The notes under the pieces were generated by a model. The model made no database searches. It saw only the letters and a list, made by a program, of their open reading frames with translations, and was not told the origin of the DNA. From contig DATJUB010000012.1 in NCBI GenBank assembly GCA_035502775.1, positions 42,358-106,357 on the forward strand: DNA of 64,000 bases, in the 5' to 3' direction. The stretch is from 67-14 sp035502775. GTDB lineage: Bacteria > Actinomycetota > Thermoleophilia > Solirubrobacterales > 70-9. The position numbers and the translations under genes are program-made. Below, piece by piece: positions 7,474-15,004 of the stretch. How positions within the stretch are numbered: position 1 is the stretch's first letter; each line of letters begins with the position of its first letter.

Positions 7474-8634
7474 ATGGCTAAACGGGCTACCAAACGCGGT
7501 GATGAACGGACCGACCTTTCGGGGTCTCGGGACCTGCTCGTCTGCGGGGCCAGCTTCGCCGGGCTGATGGTGGCGCGCCAGATGGCGGGCTCCGGGGCGG
7601 ACGTTCTGGTGATCGACCGTTACGAGATCGGCGAGCGCCAGACCTCGGCCTGCGCGATTCCCACCGCCTGGCTGGAGAACCTGGACCTGATGCCGTCGGA
7701 GAAGCAGCGTTTCGATTCCGTTCTGGTCCACACTGCCCACGGCTCGACCCGGATGAAGACCCCATGGAGCTTCTCCACCTTCGACTACCGCACGCTCTGC
7801 GACCTGCTCTGGAGCCAATGCGACGCCGAGTTCGAAACCGCCAAGGTCGAGGGCAGAGCCGGATCCGGCGAGCCCGGACGGATCGCGATCGAGACCGACC
7901 GCGGCGTGATCACGGCCCCCCTTGTGGTCGACGCCCTCGGCTGGAAGCGGGTCCTGGCCGAGGACGCGCTGATCCAGCCTCCGGACGCGCCCCTGTCCCG
8001 GGGCCTGGAGGTCCATCCCCCGGCCCGCAGCGAAGAGTTCGAGATCTGGATCAACCGTCGCTACGTACCGGCGGGCTACGGCTGGTCCTTCCCGGCGGCC
8101 GACGAGGTGAGGGTCGGGGTCGGCTCCTTCGATCCCCGGTTCCCGGTCCGCCCGACCACCGATCTGCTCGCCGACGACCTCGAGGTCGGCAAGTCCGGAT
8201 ACCAGGGCAACTGGATCCCCCACAAGCTCAGGAAGGCGACCGGCGGTGGCGTCTTCTTCGCCGGCGACTCGGCCGGCCACTGCCTGCCCGTGACCGCCGA
8301 GGGCATCCGCCCCGCCCTCTATTTCGGCGCCGCTCTCGGCCGCGAGCTGCGGGCGGTCCACGAGGGCCGGCAGTCCCGTGAGCAGGCTCTCGAGGGCTAC
8401 GCCCGCTTCAGCGACAGCCACCGGCGGCAGTTCGAGATCCTGCTGAAGCTCCAGAAGGTCCTGCCCAGGGTCCATCCCCGCCTGGTCAAGCCGATCCTCG
8501 CCGTGTCCAGCTTCGGGGCGATCGGACGCACCGCCTTCAACCGCTATCTCGGCCTGATGGATCCCGAGTTCGCGAGGGTGACCAAGGCGCGGGCGGCGAA
8601 GCGCGGCACCAAGGCCAAAGCCGGGTCTGCCTGA
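7474..8634 (+). CDS. FAD-dependent oxidoreductase, geranylgeranyl reductase-like
   Basis: A 386-residue flavoprotein. The N-terminal Rossmann dinucleotide fold reads CGASFAGLMVARQ at about residues 24-36, with VLVIDR closing the second strand. The second FAD motif is FFAGDSAGHCLPVTAEGIRPAL near residues 265-284, as in the geranylgeranyl reductase/digeranylgeranylglycerophospholipid reductase and related FAD-monooxygenase families. Such enzymes reduce isoprenoid double bonds or hydroxylate aromatic substrates; which applies here cannot be decided. The C-terminus is Lys/Ala-rich. It is transcribed divergently from rpsA. Confidence 0.8.
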   Translation: MAKRATKRGDERTDLSGSRDLLVCGASFAGLMVARQMAGSGADVLVIDRYEIGERQTSACAIPTAWLENLDLMPSEKQRFDSVLVHTAHGSTRMKTPWSFSTFDYRTLCDLLWSQCDAEFETAKVEGRAGSGEPGRIAIETDRGVITAPLVVDALGWKRVLAEDALIQPPDAPLSRGLEVHPPARSEEFEIWINRRYVPAGYGWSFPAADEVRVGVGSFDPRFPVRPTTDLLADDLEVGKSGYQGNWIPHKLRKATGGGVFFAGDSAGHCLPVTAEGIRPALYFGAALGRELRAVHEGRQSREQALEGYARFSDSHRRQFEILLKLQKVLPRVHPRLVKPILAVSSFGAIGRTAFNRYLGLMDPEFARVTKARAAKRGTKAKAGSA

Positions 8635-8655
8635 AGCCGGATCTGCTGGCCCCGA

Positions 8656-8661
8656 TAGGGT
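8656..8661 (+). promoter_or_regulatory. -10 element of the 8668 gene (leaderless)
   Basis: TAGGGT, then GCGCGC, then the ATG at 8668: the same arrangement as upstream of the DoxX-like gene. Confidence 0.45.
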
Positions 8662-8667
8662 GCGCGC

Positions 8668-9138
8668 ATGATCTATGGAGAGATTCTGGGGCATCTTGAC
8701 GGAATGGACTTCGTTCCATTCGGAATTCCGAATGGCGCGTGGGAGCTACCGATCTACCTTGTGCTATCGGTCGCGGTCGGTTCGGTCCTCTTCAACCTGC
8801 TGAAGGGCAAGTATGGAATCGCCCTCATCTTCTTCATGGCCCCGGGAATCGGCCTCTTCGTTTCGTGTATCAGCGCGGTGCGCCTCGCCAAGCCTCGCTC
8901 GGCATGGGCGGCCTGGCTGTACGACCGTAAGACGATGGAAAGGTCTATAGCCCGCTACGAACCCCCGATCGATCTCCAGAAGATCCCACCGCCGAGCTGC
9001 GGCGGGGATACTCGGCTACACAGCCGCCTGCCACGACCGCGGACTGACTGCTACTCGCCACCCCTTGCGGGCGATGCCGAGAGGGGCTGTGGAGGAACAA
9101 GAGGAGACACCCAACCAATCGGGTTCTTGCCGAAATAG
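8668..9138 (+). CDS. Hypothetical small membrane protein of atypical composition
   Basis: Not recognised. The first part of the 156-residue reading frame looks like a real membrane protein with two hydrophobic helices (about 27-46 and 50-70, FFMAPGIGLFV) and a basic segment. Its base composition is lower in GC than its neighbours. From about residue 105 the translation becomes Cys/Arg/Pro-rich with rare codons (AGA, AGG, CTA, CTT), so the natural stop may have been lost by a frameshift and the tail may not be coding. A small stem (8989-9005, 6-bp arms) lies at that junction. The ATG is supported by a TAGGGT hexamer 6 nt upstream. Recent acquisition is possible. Confidence 0.5.
   Translation: MIYGEILGHLDGMDFVPFGIPNGAWELPIYLVLSVAVGSVLFNLLKGKYGIALIFFMAPGIGLFVSCISAVRLAKPRSAWAAWLYDRKTMERSIARYEPPIDLQKIPPPSCGGDTRLHSRLPRPRTDCYSPPLAGDAERGCGGTRGDTQPIGFLPK
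8716..8735. repeat. 20-bp perfect palindrome inside a coding region
   Basis: Positions 8716-8735 equal their own reverse complement, centred on an EcoRI-type GAATTC. It lies within codons for the N-terminus of the atypical membrane protein at 8668. Confidence 0.8.
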
Positions 9139-9157
9139 TCAACAAACCCGATCGGTT
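9113..9157. terminator. Candidate bidirectional terminator between convergent genes
   Basis: Arms 9113-9125 (AACCAATCGGGTT) and 9145-9157 (AACCCGATCGGTT) pair at 12 of 13 positions around a 19-nt loop, between the plus-strand gene ending at 9138 and mmsA ending at 9168. Confidence 0.45.
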
Positions 9158-9167
9158 CAGGGGACGG

Positions 9168-10673
9168 CTACCGCTCCACGAAGTAGGAGCCGCTCTTTTC
9201 GCCGCCGGAGAAGTACCGGCTGGTGATGGTCTTCTTGCGGGTGAAGAACTCGACCGCGTCGGGTCCGTGGGCGTGAAGGTCTCCGAGGAAGCTGGCCTTC
9301 CAGCCTGAGAAGGGGAAGAAGGCGACCGGGGCGGCTACTCCGATGTTGACCCCGACCATTCCGACCTCGACGTCGTGGCGGAACTTGCGGACCGCGGGCG
9401 CGGACTCGGTGAAGATCGAGACTCCGTTGCCGAACTTGCTGGCGTTGATGACCTCGATCGCCTCCTCGAGCGTGTCGACGTTGACGATCGTGAGCACCGG
9501 GCCGAAGACCTCTTCGCCGATGATGCGGTCGGTGGGCTTGACGTTGTCGAGGATGGTCGGGCCGATGAAGGCTCCCTCCGGGTCTCCGCCCGGATCGCGG
9601 CCGTCAACGACCAGCTCGGCCCCGTCGTCGATCGCCTTCTGGACCCAGCCGCCGATACGGTCGCGCGCCTCGCAGGAGATGACCGGGCCGACGTCGACCC
9701 CGTCCTCCATGCCGTTGCCGACCTTCAGCTTCTTGGTCTCCTCGATCAGGGTCGGGACGACACGATCGTGTCCCTCCCCCACGGTCACGATCACCGAGCC
9801 GGCCATGCAGCGCTGGCCGGCGGCGCCGAAGCCCGAACCAATCAGGCCGTTGACCGTGGGCTCGACCACCGCGTCGGGGCAGATCACCATGTGGTTCTTG
9901 GCTCCGCCGAGCGCCTGGACGCGCTTGCCGGTCTTGGCCGCGCCTTCGTAGACGAGCTGGGCCACGGGAGCGGATCCGACGAAGGAGATCGCGTCGATTC
10001 CGGGATGGTCGAGGATGCCCTGGACGACCTCACGGCCGCCGTTCACGAGGTTGACCACACCGTCGGGAAGGTCGAGCGAATCGATGATCTCGAACACCTG
10101 GGCCTGGGTCATCGGCACCTGCTCGGAGGGCTTCAGGACGAAGGTGTTGCCGCAGGCGATCGCGAAAGGAAGGAACCAGAACGGCACCATCGCCGGGAAG
10201 TTGAAGGGCGCGATCGCGGCACAGACACCGACCGGCTGGCGGATCGTCTCGGCGTCCACGCCGCGGGCGACGTCCTCGAGGATGCGGCCCTGCATCGTGG
10301 TCGGGATCGCGGTGGCGGCCTCGACCATCTCGATCATGCGTCCGACCTCGGCGGTGGCATCCGGCAGGGTCTTGCCCATCTCGAGCACGACGGTCCGGGC
10401 GATCTCGTCCTTCTTCGCGTCCAGCTTGGCGCGCAGCTCGAAAAGCTTGCGGGCACGGGCGATCGTGCTTACCCCGCGCCAGACTGGAAGTGCGGCCCGG
10501 GCAGCCTTCACCGCGTCATCGAGGTGGGCTTCGGTCGAGAAGGGAACGTGGGCGATCGTCTCGCCGGTCGCCGGGTTGAGAACCGGCTGTGTTTCAGCAC
10601 CGGAGGCATCGACCCAGTTGCCGTTGACGTAGTTCTGCAGGGTCTTGGTGGACTGGTCGGTCGTGACGGTCAA
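9168..10673 (-). CDS. mmsA: CoA-acylating methylmalonate-semialdehyde dehydrogenase
   Basis: A 501-residue aldehyde dehydrogenase that converts methylmalonate semialdehyde (valine and pyrimidine breakdown) or malonate semialdehyde to propionyl- or acetyl-CoA using NAD and CoA. Family-specific features are AIAPFNFPAMVPFWFLP, the FVGSAPVA segment, LGGAKNHMV and the active-site Cys in GQRCMAGS, all at expected positions, and the length is normal. The TTG start at 10673 is supported by AGGAGG with 5-nt spacing. A nested palindrome lies about 20 bp upstream and may be an operator. No other valine-degradation genes are adjacent. Confidence 0.93.
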   Translation of the reverse strand: MTVTTDQSTKTLQNYVNGNWVDASGAETQPVLNPATGETIAHVPFSTEAHLDDAVKAARAALPVWRGVSTIARARKLFELRAKLDAKKDEIARTVVLEMGKTLPDATAEVGRMIEMVEAATAIPTTMQGRILEDVARGVDAETIRQPVGVCAAIAPFNFPAMVPFWFLPFAIACGNTFVLKPSEQVPMTQAQVFEIIDSLDLPDGVVNLVNGGREVVQGILDHPGIDAISFVGSAPVAQLVYEGAAKTGKRVQALGGAKNHMVICPDAVVEPTVNGLIGSGFGAAGQRCMAGSVIVTVGEGHDRVVPTLIEETKKLKVGNGMEDGVDVGPVISCEARDRIGGWVQKAIDDGAELVVDGRDPGGDPEGAFIGPTILDNVKPTDRIIGEEVFGPVLTIVNVDTLEEAIEVINASKFGNGVSIFTESAPAVRKFRHDVEVGMVGVNIGVAAPVAFFPFSGWKASFLGDLHAHGPDAVEFFTRKKTITSRYFSGGEKSGSYFVER

Positions 10674-10695
10674 TGGGGCCTCCTCGGTGAATGCG

Positions 10696-10738
10696 GTCTA
10701 TTTCAGAGTACTCCGGTCATCCCGTCCGGAAAATAGAC
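10696..10738. promoter_or_regulatory. Nested palindrome in the mmsA / 10885 divergent promoter region
   Basis: Outer arms GTCTATTT (10696-10703) and AAATAGAC (10731-10738) enclose inner arms TCCGG (10712-10716) and CCGGA (10726-10730). The element lies just upstream of the mmsA ribosome-binding site. Twofold symmetry of this size fits a dimeric repressor site, but no regulator gene is adjacent. Confidence 0.45.
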
Positions 10739-10884
10739 AAAACGAAGACAGCGACCCCTAACCCATACATATCGTGGAAATTGTGGAACGTTGTGTGCTC
10801 TATTGCCCTTCCGTCCGCATTGCCAAGCCGATTATCCGCTCCGGCGATGCGGATAGGCTCGGTTCCCATGGAGGCCTCTCCACA

Positions 10885-11865
10885 ATGACCGTGCGACCGC
10901 GATGGACCGATGCCGGCCTCGGCTCAGGCATGTACGAGTCCTTCTACATGCGGGCCGTCAGCCCGGATGCCCCGGTCGCGGTCTGGATCCGCCACACGGT
11001 CCAGAAGGCCCCGGGAAAGCCGCCGAAGGCATCGGTCTGGTTCACGATGTTCGACGCCGATCGGGGCCGTCCGCTCGCTCGCAAGGCGAACTCGGAATCG
11101 ACGGGTCTGTCCGCACCCGGCGGCGAGTGGATCGCGATCGGCGACTCGTTCATGAACCAGGACCGGATCGAGGGACGAGCCGGCGACGCCCAATGGTCGC
11201 TCCGAGTCACCGACGCCGAGCGGCCTCTCCACCACCTCCCGAAAAGCTGGATGTACCGCTCTCCCCTGCCGAAGACGAAACCGGAGAGCCCCGCACCATT
11301 CGCGCAGTTCGAGGGCGAGCTCGAGGTGGACGGCCGCCGCTACGGATTGACCGGGTGGCCCGGAATGATCGGCCACAACTGGGGAGCGGAGCACGCCTGG
11401 ACCTGGATCTGGCTGAGTGGCACCGGATTCGCCGAGGATCCCGGGGCCTGGATCGACCTTGCCCTCGGACGGGTCAAGCTGGCCGGCCGGTTGACCCCAT
11501 GGGTCGCCAACGGCGCGATCTCGGTGGGTGGCGAACGTCACCGGCTGGGCGGCATGCTGAAGCGCGGAGTTTCGGTCGAGGCCGAACCCGGCGATGCCCG
11601 CATGGACCTGCCCGGCGCAGCCGGAACCCGGGTCGAGATCGTCGCCACCGCACCCCGCGCATCGACCGTGGCCTGGAAGTACGGCTCCCCCTCCGGACAT
11701 ATACACGATGTATGCAATTGCTCGATCGCGGCGATGGACCTGCGGTTCAGAGATCGCGACGGCATGACCGAACGGCTGAGCACCGGTCACGGAGGTATCT
11801 ACGAGCTGGGATTGCCGGAACCGCAGTCCTGGATCGAGCCGGAGCCGATTCCCGACGTCTGGTGA
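10885..11865 (+). CDS. Uncharacterised protein, CrtC/tocopherol-cyclase-like (lipocalin-type) fold suspected
   Basis: A 326-residue soluble protein without a signal peptide. The central motif GHNWGAEHAWTWIW (about residues 162-175), the many Trp/Gly-rich strands and the ending IYELG are reminiscent of the hydroxyneurosporene synthase (CrtC)/tocopherol cyclase-like and AttH-like group, which adopt paired lipocalin-like barrels and act on hydrophobic substrates. I recognise this by general pattern only, so the enzymatic role is unassigned. The ATG at 10885 has GGAGG 10 nt upstream; TAGGCT at 10854-10859 would be the -10 of a short leader. It is divergent from mmsA and converges with the META-domain lipoprotein. 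Confidence 0.6.
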   Translation: MTVRPRWTDAGLGSGMYESFYMRAVSPDAPVAVWIRHTVQKAPGKPPKASVWFTMFDADRGRPLARKANSESTGLSAPGGEWIAIGDSFMNQDRIEGRAGDAQWSLRVTDAERPLHHLPKSWMYRSPLPKTKPESPAPFAQFEGELEVDGRRYGLTGWPGMIGHNWGAEHAWTWIWLSGTGFAEDPGAWIDLALGRVKLAGRLTPWVANGAISVGGERHRLGGMLKRGVSVEAEPGDARMDLPGAAGTRVEIVATAPRASTVAWKYGSPSGHIHDVCNCSIAAMDLRFRDRDGMTERLSTGHGGIYELGLPEPQSWIEPEPIPDVW

Positions 11866-11867
11866 GC

Positions 11868-12692
11868 TCAGCCGGGTGCGAAGCTGAGGCTCGTGCCCTG
11901 GCGGGAGATGATCAGGTTCTGACCCTCGAACGCGTAGGCGGTCCTGCCCTTCATGACCGATGAGATCGCCTGAGACACATCGCCGCTCAGGCCCGGACAT
12001 GCCTTGCGGGTGAGAGCTCGCGGACCGAAGACCATGCTGCCGTCTTCGTTCACCTGAGCCCGGCCGGTGCCGCTGTTGCAGCCATCGAAGAGCTTCATGC
12101 TGTCGTCGTCCCGGAACTGGACGAAAGGCAGCCTCACCCCGGGCTTCATGCTCACCGCGGTGCCATCGGCGTCGTAGCTGTTCAATTCCCAGGTCGTGCC
12201 GATGACCGGCGGCGGAGATCCCGGCGCTGAACCTTCCTTCATCAGGATCGAAACGCGGTCTGTCTTCAGCATCAGCTCCTGATCCCGGCCGCTCACCTCG
12301 ACACCCCGGGTGAGCAGGTCGGTCAGCCACTCGTCCTGCTTCTGCCGGTCCCCCGGGCAGCCGAGCAATGTTCCCGCGGCCTTGCCGAGAGTCAGGACGT
12401 CGTCCGCGAACTCGAACGCGCCTCGGATCGAGTTGCATCCCGCGCTCGCGGTGAGCGCTCCGGGTCCGAAGCTGATCGTTATCTCAGTTCCCGAGACCAG
12501 TTCATGACCGGTCACCTCGGTCGAGTTGAACGTCTTGCCGGTGAGCGATTCAACGGGGACGGGGTCCAGAGTCTCCGGCATGCCGGACGAGCCATCGTCA
12601 CCGCCACAGCCGGCCGCGAAGACCACCGAAACACCAGCGAGCAGAAGCAGAACTCGCCTGAACCACCGGGAATTGTCGGGCCATCTGATCAA
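11868..12692 (-). CDS. Lipoprotein with two META/HslJ-like domains
   Basis: A 274-residue exported lipoprotein. The N-terminus has basic residues, a hydrophobic core and the lipobox VFAAGC, then a Gly/Asp/Ser linker. Two META domains follow (about 45-150 and 160-274): each has a strand like FNSTEV or TWELNSY, a Gly-Cys-Asn element (SAGCNSI, DGCNSG) and a partner Cys (LLGCPG, KACPG). META/HslJ domains occur in heat- or novobiocin-related envelope proteins of unknown biochemical activity. The TTG start at 12692 is supported by TACACT ending 6 nt upstream, and moves the Arg-rich n-region to the very start. Confidence 0.85.
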   Translation of the reverse strand: MIRWPDNSRWFRRVLLLLAGVSVVFAAGCGGDDGSSGMPETLDPVPVESLTGKTFNSTEVTGHELVSGTEITISFGPGALTASAGCNSIRGAFEFADDVLTLGKAAGTLLGCPGDRQKQDEWLTDLLTRGVEVSGRDQELMLKTDRVSILMKEGSAPGSPPPVIGTTWELNSYDADGTAVSMKPGVRLPFVQFRDDDSMKLFDGCNSGTGRAQVNEDGSMVFGPRALTRKACPGLSGDVSQAISSVMKGRTAYAFEGQNLIISRQGTSLSFAPG

Positions 12693-12698
12693 GAGGCG

Positions 12699-12704
12699 AG
12701 TGTA
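12699..12704 (-). promoter_or_regulatory. -10 element of the META lipoprotein gene (leaderless)
   Basis: TACACT, CGCCTC, then the TTG start at 12692. This spacing supports TTG as the true start. Confidence 0.5.
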
Positions 12705-12793
12705 TGCCCGCCCGTCGGATACGGTCCCGAAGCAAGCTCGATCTTGCCGAGTATTTCGGCAATATCCGCCACGGTTCCCGCTCTCATCCTCCG

Positions 12794-14065
12794 ATGCCCA
12801 CCTCCGCCCACATACAGCGCGTCTATCTGACGTTGATGCTCGGCAACACGCTGGCCGCGTCTTTCATCTGGGGCATCAACACGATCTTCCTTCTGGACGC
12901 GGGGCTCTCTAACTTCGAGGCCTTCGCCGCGAACGCGTTCTTCACGGCCGGGATGGTGCTGTTCGAGATCCCGACCGGCGTGGTCGCCGACACGATCGGC
13001 CGGCGGGTCTCCTATCTCGCCGGAACGATCACGCTGATGGTCACGACCCTGCTCTACGTGCTGCTCTGGCAGATCTCGGGACCATTCTGGGCCTGGGCGC
13101 TGGTCTCGGTGCTGCTCGGCCTGGGCTTCACCTTCTTCTCCGGCGCGGTCGAGGCCTGGCTGGTCGACGCGCTCGACGCGACCGGGTTCACCGGCAGCCT
13201 CGAGACCGTGTTCGGCCGCGGCCAGATCGTCACCGGGATCGGCATGCTGACCGGCTCCGTCGCCGGTGGGTTCGTCGCCCAGGTGACCAGCCTCGGGGTG
13301 CCGTTCGTGATGCGGGCGGCGGTGCTGCTGATCATGTTCGGCTTCGCTTTCACCGCGATGCGTGACGTCGGTTTCTCACCGAAGAAGAGCACCGGCACGG
13401 TCAAGGAGATGAAGGTGATCCTCAACGCCTCGGTGGACTACGGCCTGCGCGTTCCGTCGGTGAAATGGCTGATGCTCGCCTCGCCCTTCACCGCCGGGGT
13501 CAGCATCTACGCCTTCTACGCGCTGCAGCCCTACCTGCTGGAGCTGGCCGGTGATCCCGAGGCCTACGGCATCGCCGGGATCACCGCGGCGATCGTCGCC
13601 GGTGCCCAGATCGTCGGCGGCATCGCCGCGCCGCGCATCCGCGCCCTGTTCCGTCTGCGCACCTCCGCCCTGCTGTTCGCGGTCGGGGTCAGCAGCCTCA
13701 CCCTGGTCCTGATCGGCCTGATCGACGAGTTCTGGTTCGTGGTCGCCCTGATCGCGGTCTGGGGCCTGCTCTTCGCGGCCGCGATGCCGATCCGGCAGTC
13801 CTACATGAACGGCATGATCCCCTCTCAGCAGCGAGCAACGATCCTCTCCTTCGACTCGATGCTCGGCTCGACCGGCGGAGTGGTCAGCCAGCCGATCCTC
13901 GGCCGGGCCGCCGACGCCTGGGGATACGGAAGCTCCTACCTGCTCGGCGCGGGCATCTCGGCGATGGCCCTGCCGTTCGTCTACCTCTCACGCCGCCAGA
14001 GGGCGAGCGCCGACGAGGGCACCGGCACCCCGGAGCAGGACCCGAAGATCGACGATCCCGGCTGA
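12794..14065 (+). CDS. MFS transporter
   Basis: A polytopic protein of about 423 residues with 12 predicted helices. FEIPTGVVADTIGRRVSYL after helix 2 is the classical MFS motif A region (GxxxDxxGRR). Members with an opening like YLTLMLGNTLAASFIWGINTIFLLDAGLS are common uncharacterised actinobacterial exporters. The ATG at 12794 is placed immediately before the first helix; an in-frame ATG at 12704 would add a 30-residue basic tail and cannot be excluded. It diverges from the META lipoprotein and converges on the DMT transporter with a 2-bp gap. Confidence 0.85.
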   Translation: MPTSAHIQRVYLTLMLGNTLAASFIWGINTIFLLDAGLSNFEAFAANAFFTAGMVLFEIPTGVVADTIGRRVSYLAGTITLMVTTLLYVLLWQISGPFWAWALVSVLLGLGFTFFSGAVEAWLVDALDATGFTGSLETVFGRGQIVTGIGMLTGSVAGGFVAQVTSLGVPFVMRAAVLLIMFGFAFTAMRDVGFSPKKSTGTVKEMKVILNASVDYGLRVPSVKWLMLASPFTAGVSIYAFYALQPYLLELAGDPEAYGIAGITAAIVAGAQIVGGIAAPRIRALFRLRTSALLFAVGVSSLTLVLIGLIDEFWFVVALIAVWGLLFAAAMPIRQSYMNGMIPSQQRATILSFDSMLGSTGGVVSQPILGRAADAWGYGSSYLLGAGISAMALPFVYLSRRQRASADEGTGTPEQDPKIDDPG

Positions 14066-14067
14066 CC

Positions 14068-14976
14068 TCAGGAAACCGTCAGAAAGGTCCCGGCCACCAG
14101 CAGGGCCACACCGGCCACGCGCCGCACCGTGACCTTGCGTCGTTCCAGGCCGAAGGCTCCGAAACGGTCGAGGGCTACCGATGAGAGCAGCTGGCCGGTG
14201 ACCAGGGCCGAGGTGAGACCGGCGGCGCCGATCGTCTCTACGGCGGTCAGGGCGGTGATCACCGTGATCAGGCCGATCACCCCGCCGAGCAGGTAGTACC
14301 AGCGGACCTCGTTGATCCGTCGCAAGCCCCCTCCCAGTCCCGCGGTGAACACGATCACGGTCAGCACCGCCGTGCCGGTGGCGAAATTCATCACCGACGA
14401 GTTGACCCCGCCGATGTGTTCGGCCAGTTCGGCGTTCAACGGATGCTGGATCCCGACCATCGCCCCGGCCGCGACCATCGCCAGGATCGCGATCATCGCG
14501 GTCCGGCCCGCCCCCTCCACGTCCTCGGCATAGATCCGGCGATGGACCACGAGCGCCGTGCCGGCCAGCAGCAGCACCGCGCCGAGGATGCGCAGGCCGG
14601 TCACCGGGATCGTGTCGACCCCGACCCAGCCGAACTGGTCGAGCACGAGCGAACAGGTCAGCTGCCCGGCGATCGTCGCCGCCGCGACCGCTCCGGCGCC
14701 GATCCGGGAGATCGTGATCGTGGCCGTGGCCACGTAGGCGGCGCCGATCAGCCCGCCGAACAGGGTCGGCAGGGCGGCATCCCCGATCGACGAGAACTGC
14801 CCGAGATGACCGCTGACCAGGCTGATCAGGACGAGCAGCAGCAGACCGACCAGGAAGCTGACCAGGGCAGCCGGCAGCTTGCCGACCGTCCTCCCCAGCC
14901 CGCTGTTGATCGGTGCCTGGATCGCGAGCTGCGCCCCGACCAGGGCGACCCAGAGGACAGTCAGCTCATGGTTCAA
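14068..14976 (-). CDS. DMT-superfamily transporter, DUF606/YdcZ-type tandem repeat
   Basis: About 302 residues with ten hydrophobic helices arranged as two homologous five-helix halves. Each half carries a FGGLIGAAYVATATITIS/YLLGGVIGLITVITALTAV-type segment and a TIAGQLTCSLVLDQFGWVG/LVTGQLLSSVALDRFGAFG-type segment. That duplicated pattern is characteristic of the YdcZ (DUF606) branch of the drug/metabolite transporter superfamily; substrate unknown. The TTG at 14976 (LNHELTVLW) is the most reasonable start, since longer readings run into the polA coding region; it has no clear ribosome-binding site. It follows polA by 28 bp and is probably co-transcribed. Confidence 0.8.
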   Translation of the reverse strand: MNHELTVLWVALVGAQLAIQAPINSGLGRTVGKLPAALVSFLVGLLLLVLISLVSGHLGQFSSIGDAALPTLFGGLIGAAYVATATITISRIGAGAVAAATIAGQLTCSLVLDQFGWVGVDTIPVTGLRILGAVLLLAGTALVVHRRIYAEDVEGAGRTAMIAILAMVAAGAMVGIQHPLNAELAEHIGGVNSSVMNFATGTAVLTVIVFTAGLGGGLRRINEVRWYYLLGGVIGLITVITALTAVETIGAAGLTSALVTGQLLSSVALDRFGAFGLERRKVTVRRVAGVALLVAGTFLTVS

Positions 14977-15004
14977 GCGGGTGGAGCCGTCGGCGAACCG
15001 GGAA

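Noticed and set aside
7291..8694. 467-codon minus-strand frame over the FAD reductase gene
   Set aside because: It crosses the 25-bp hairpin and has no domain; the plus-strand flavoprotein has both FAD motifs.
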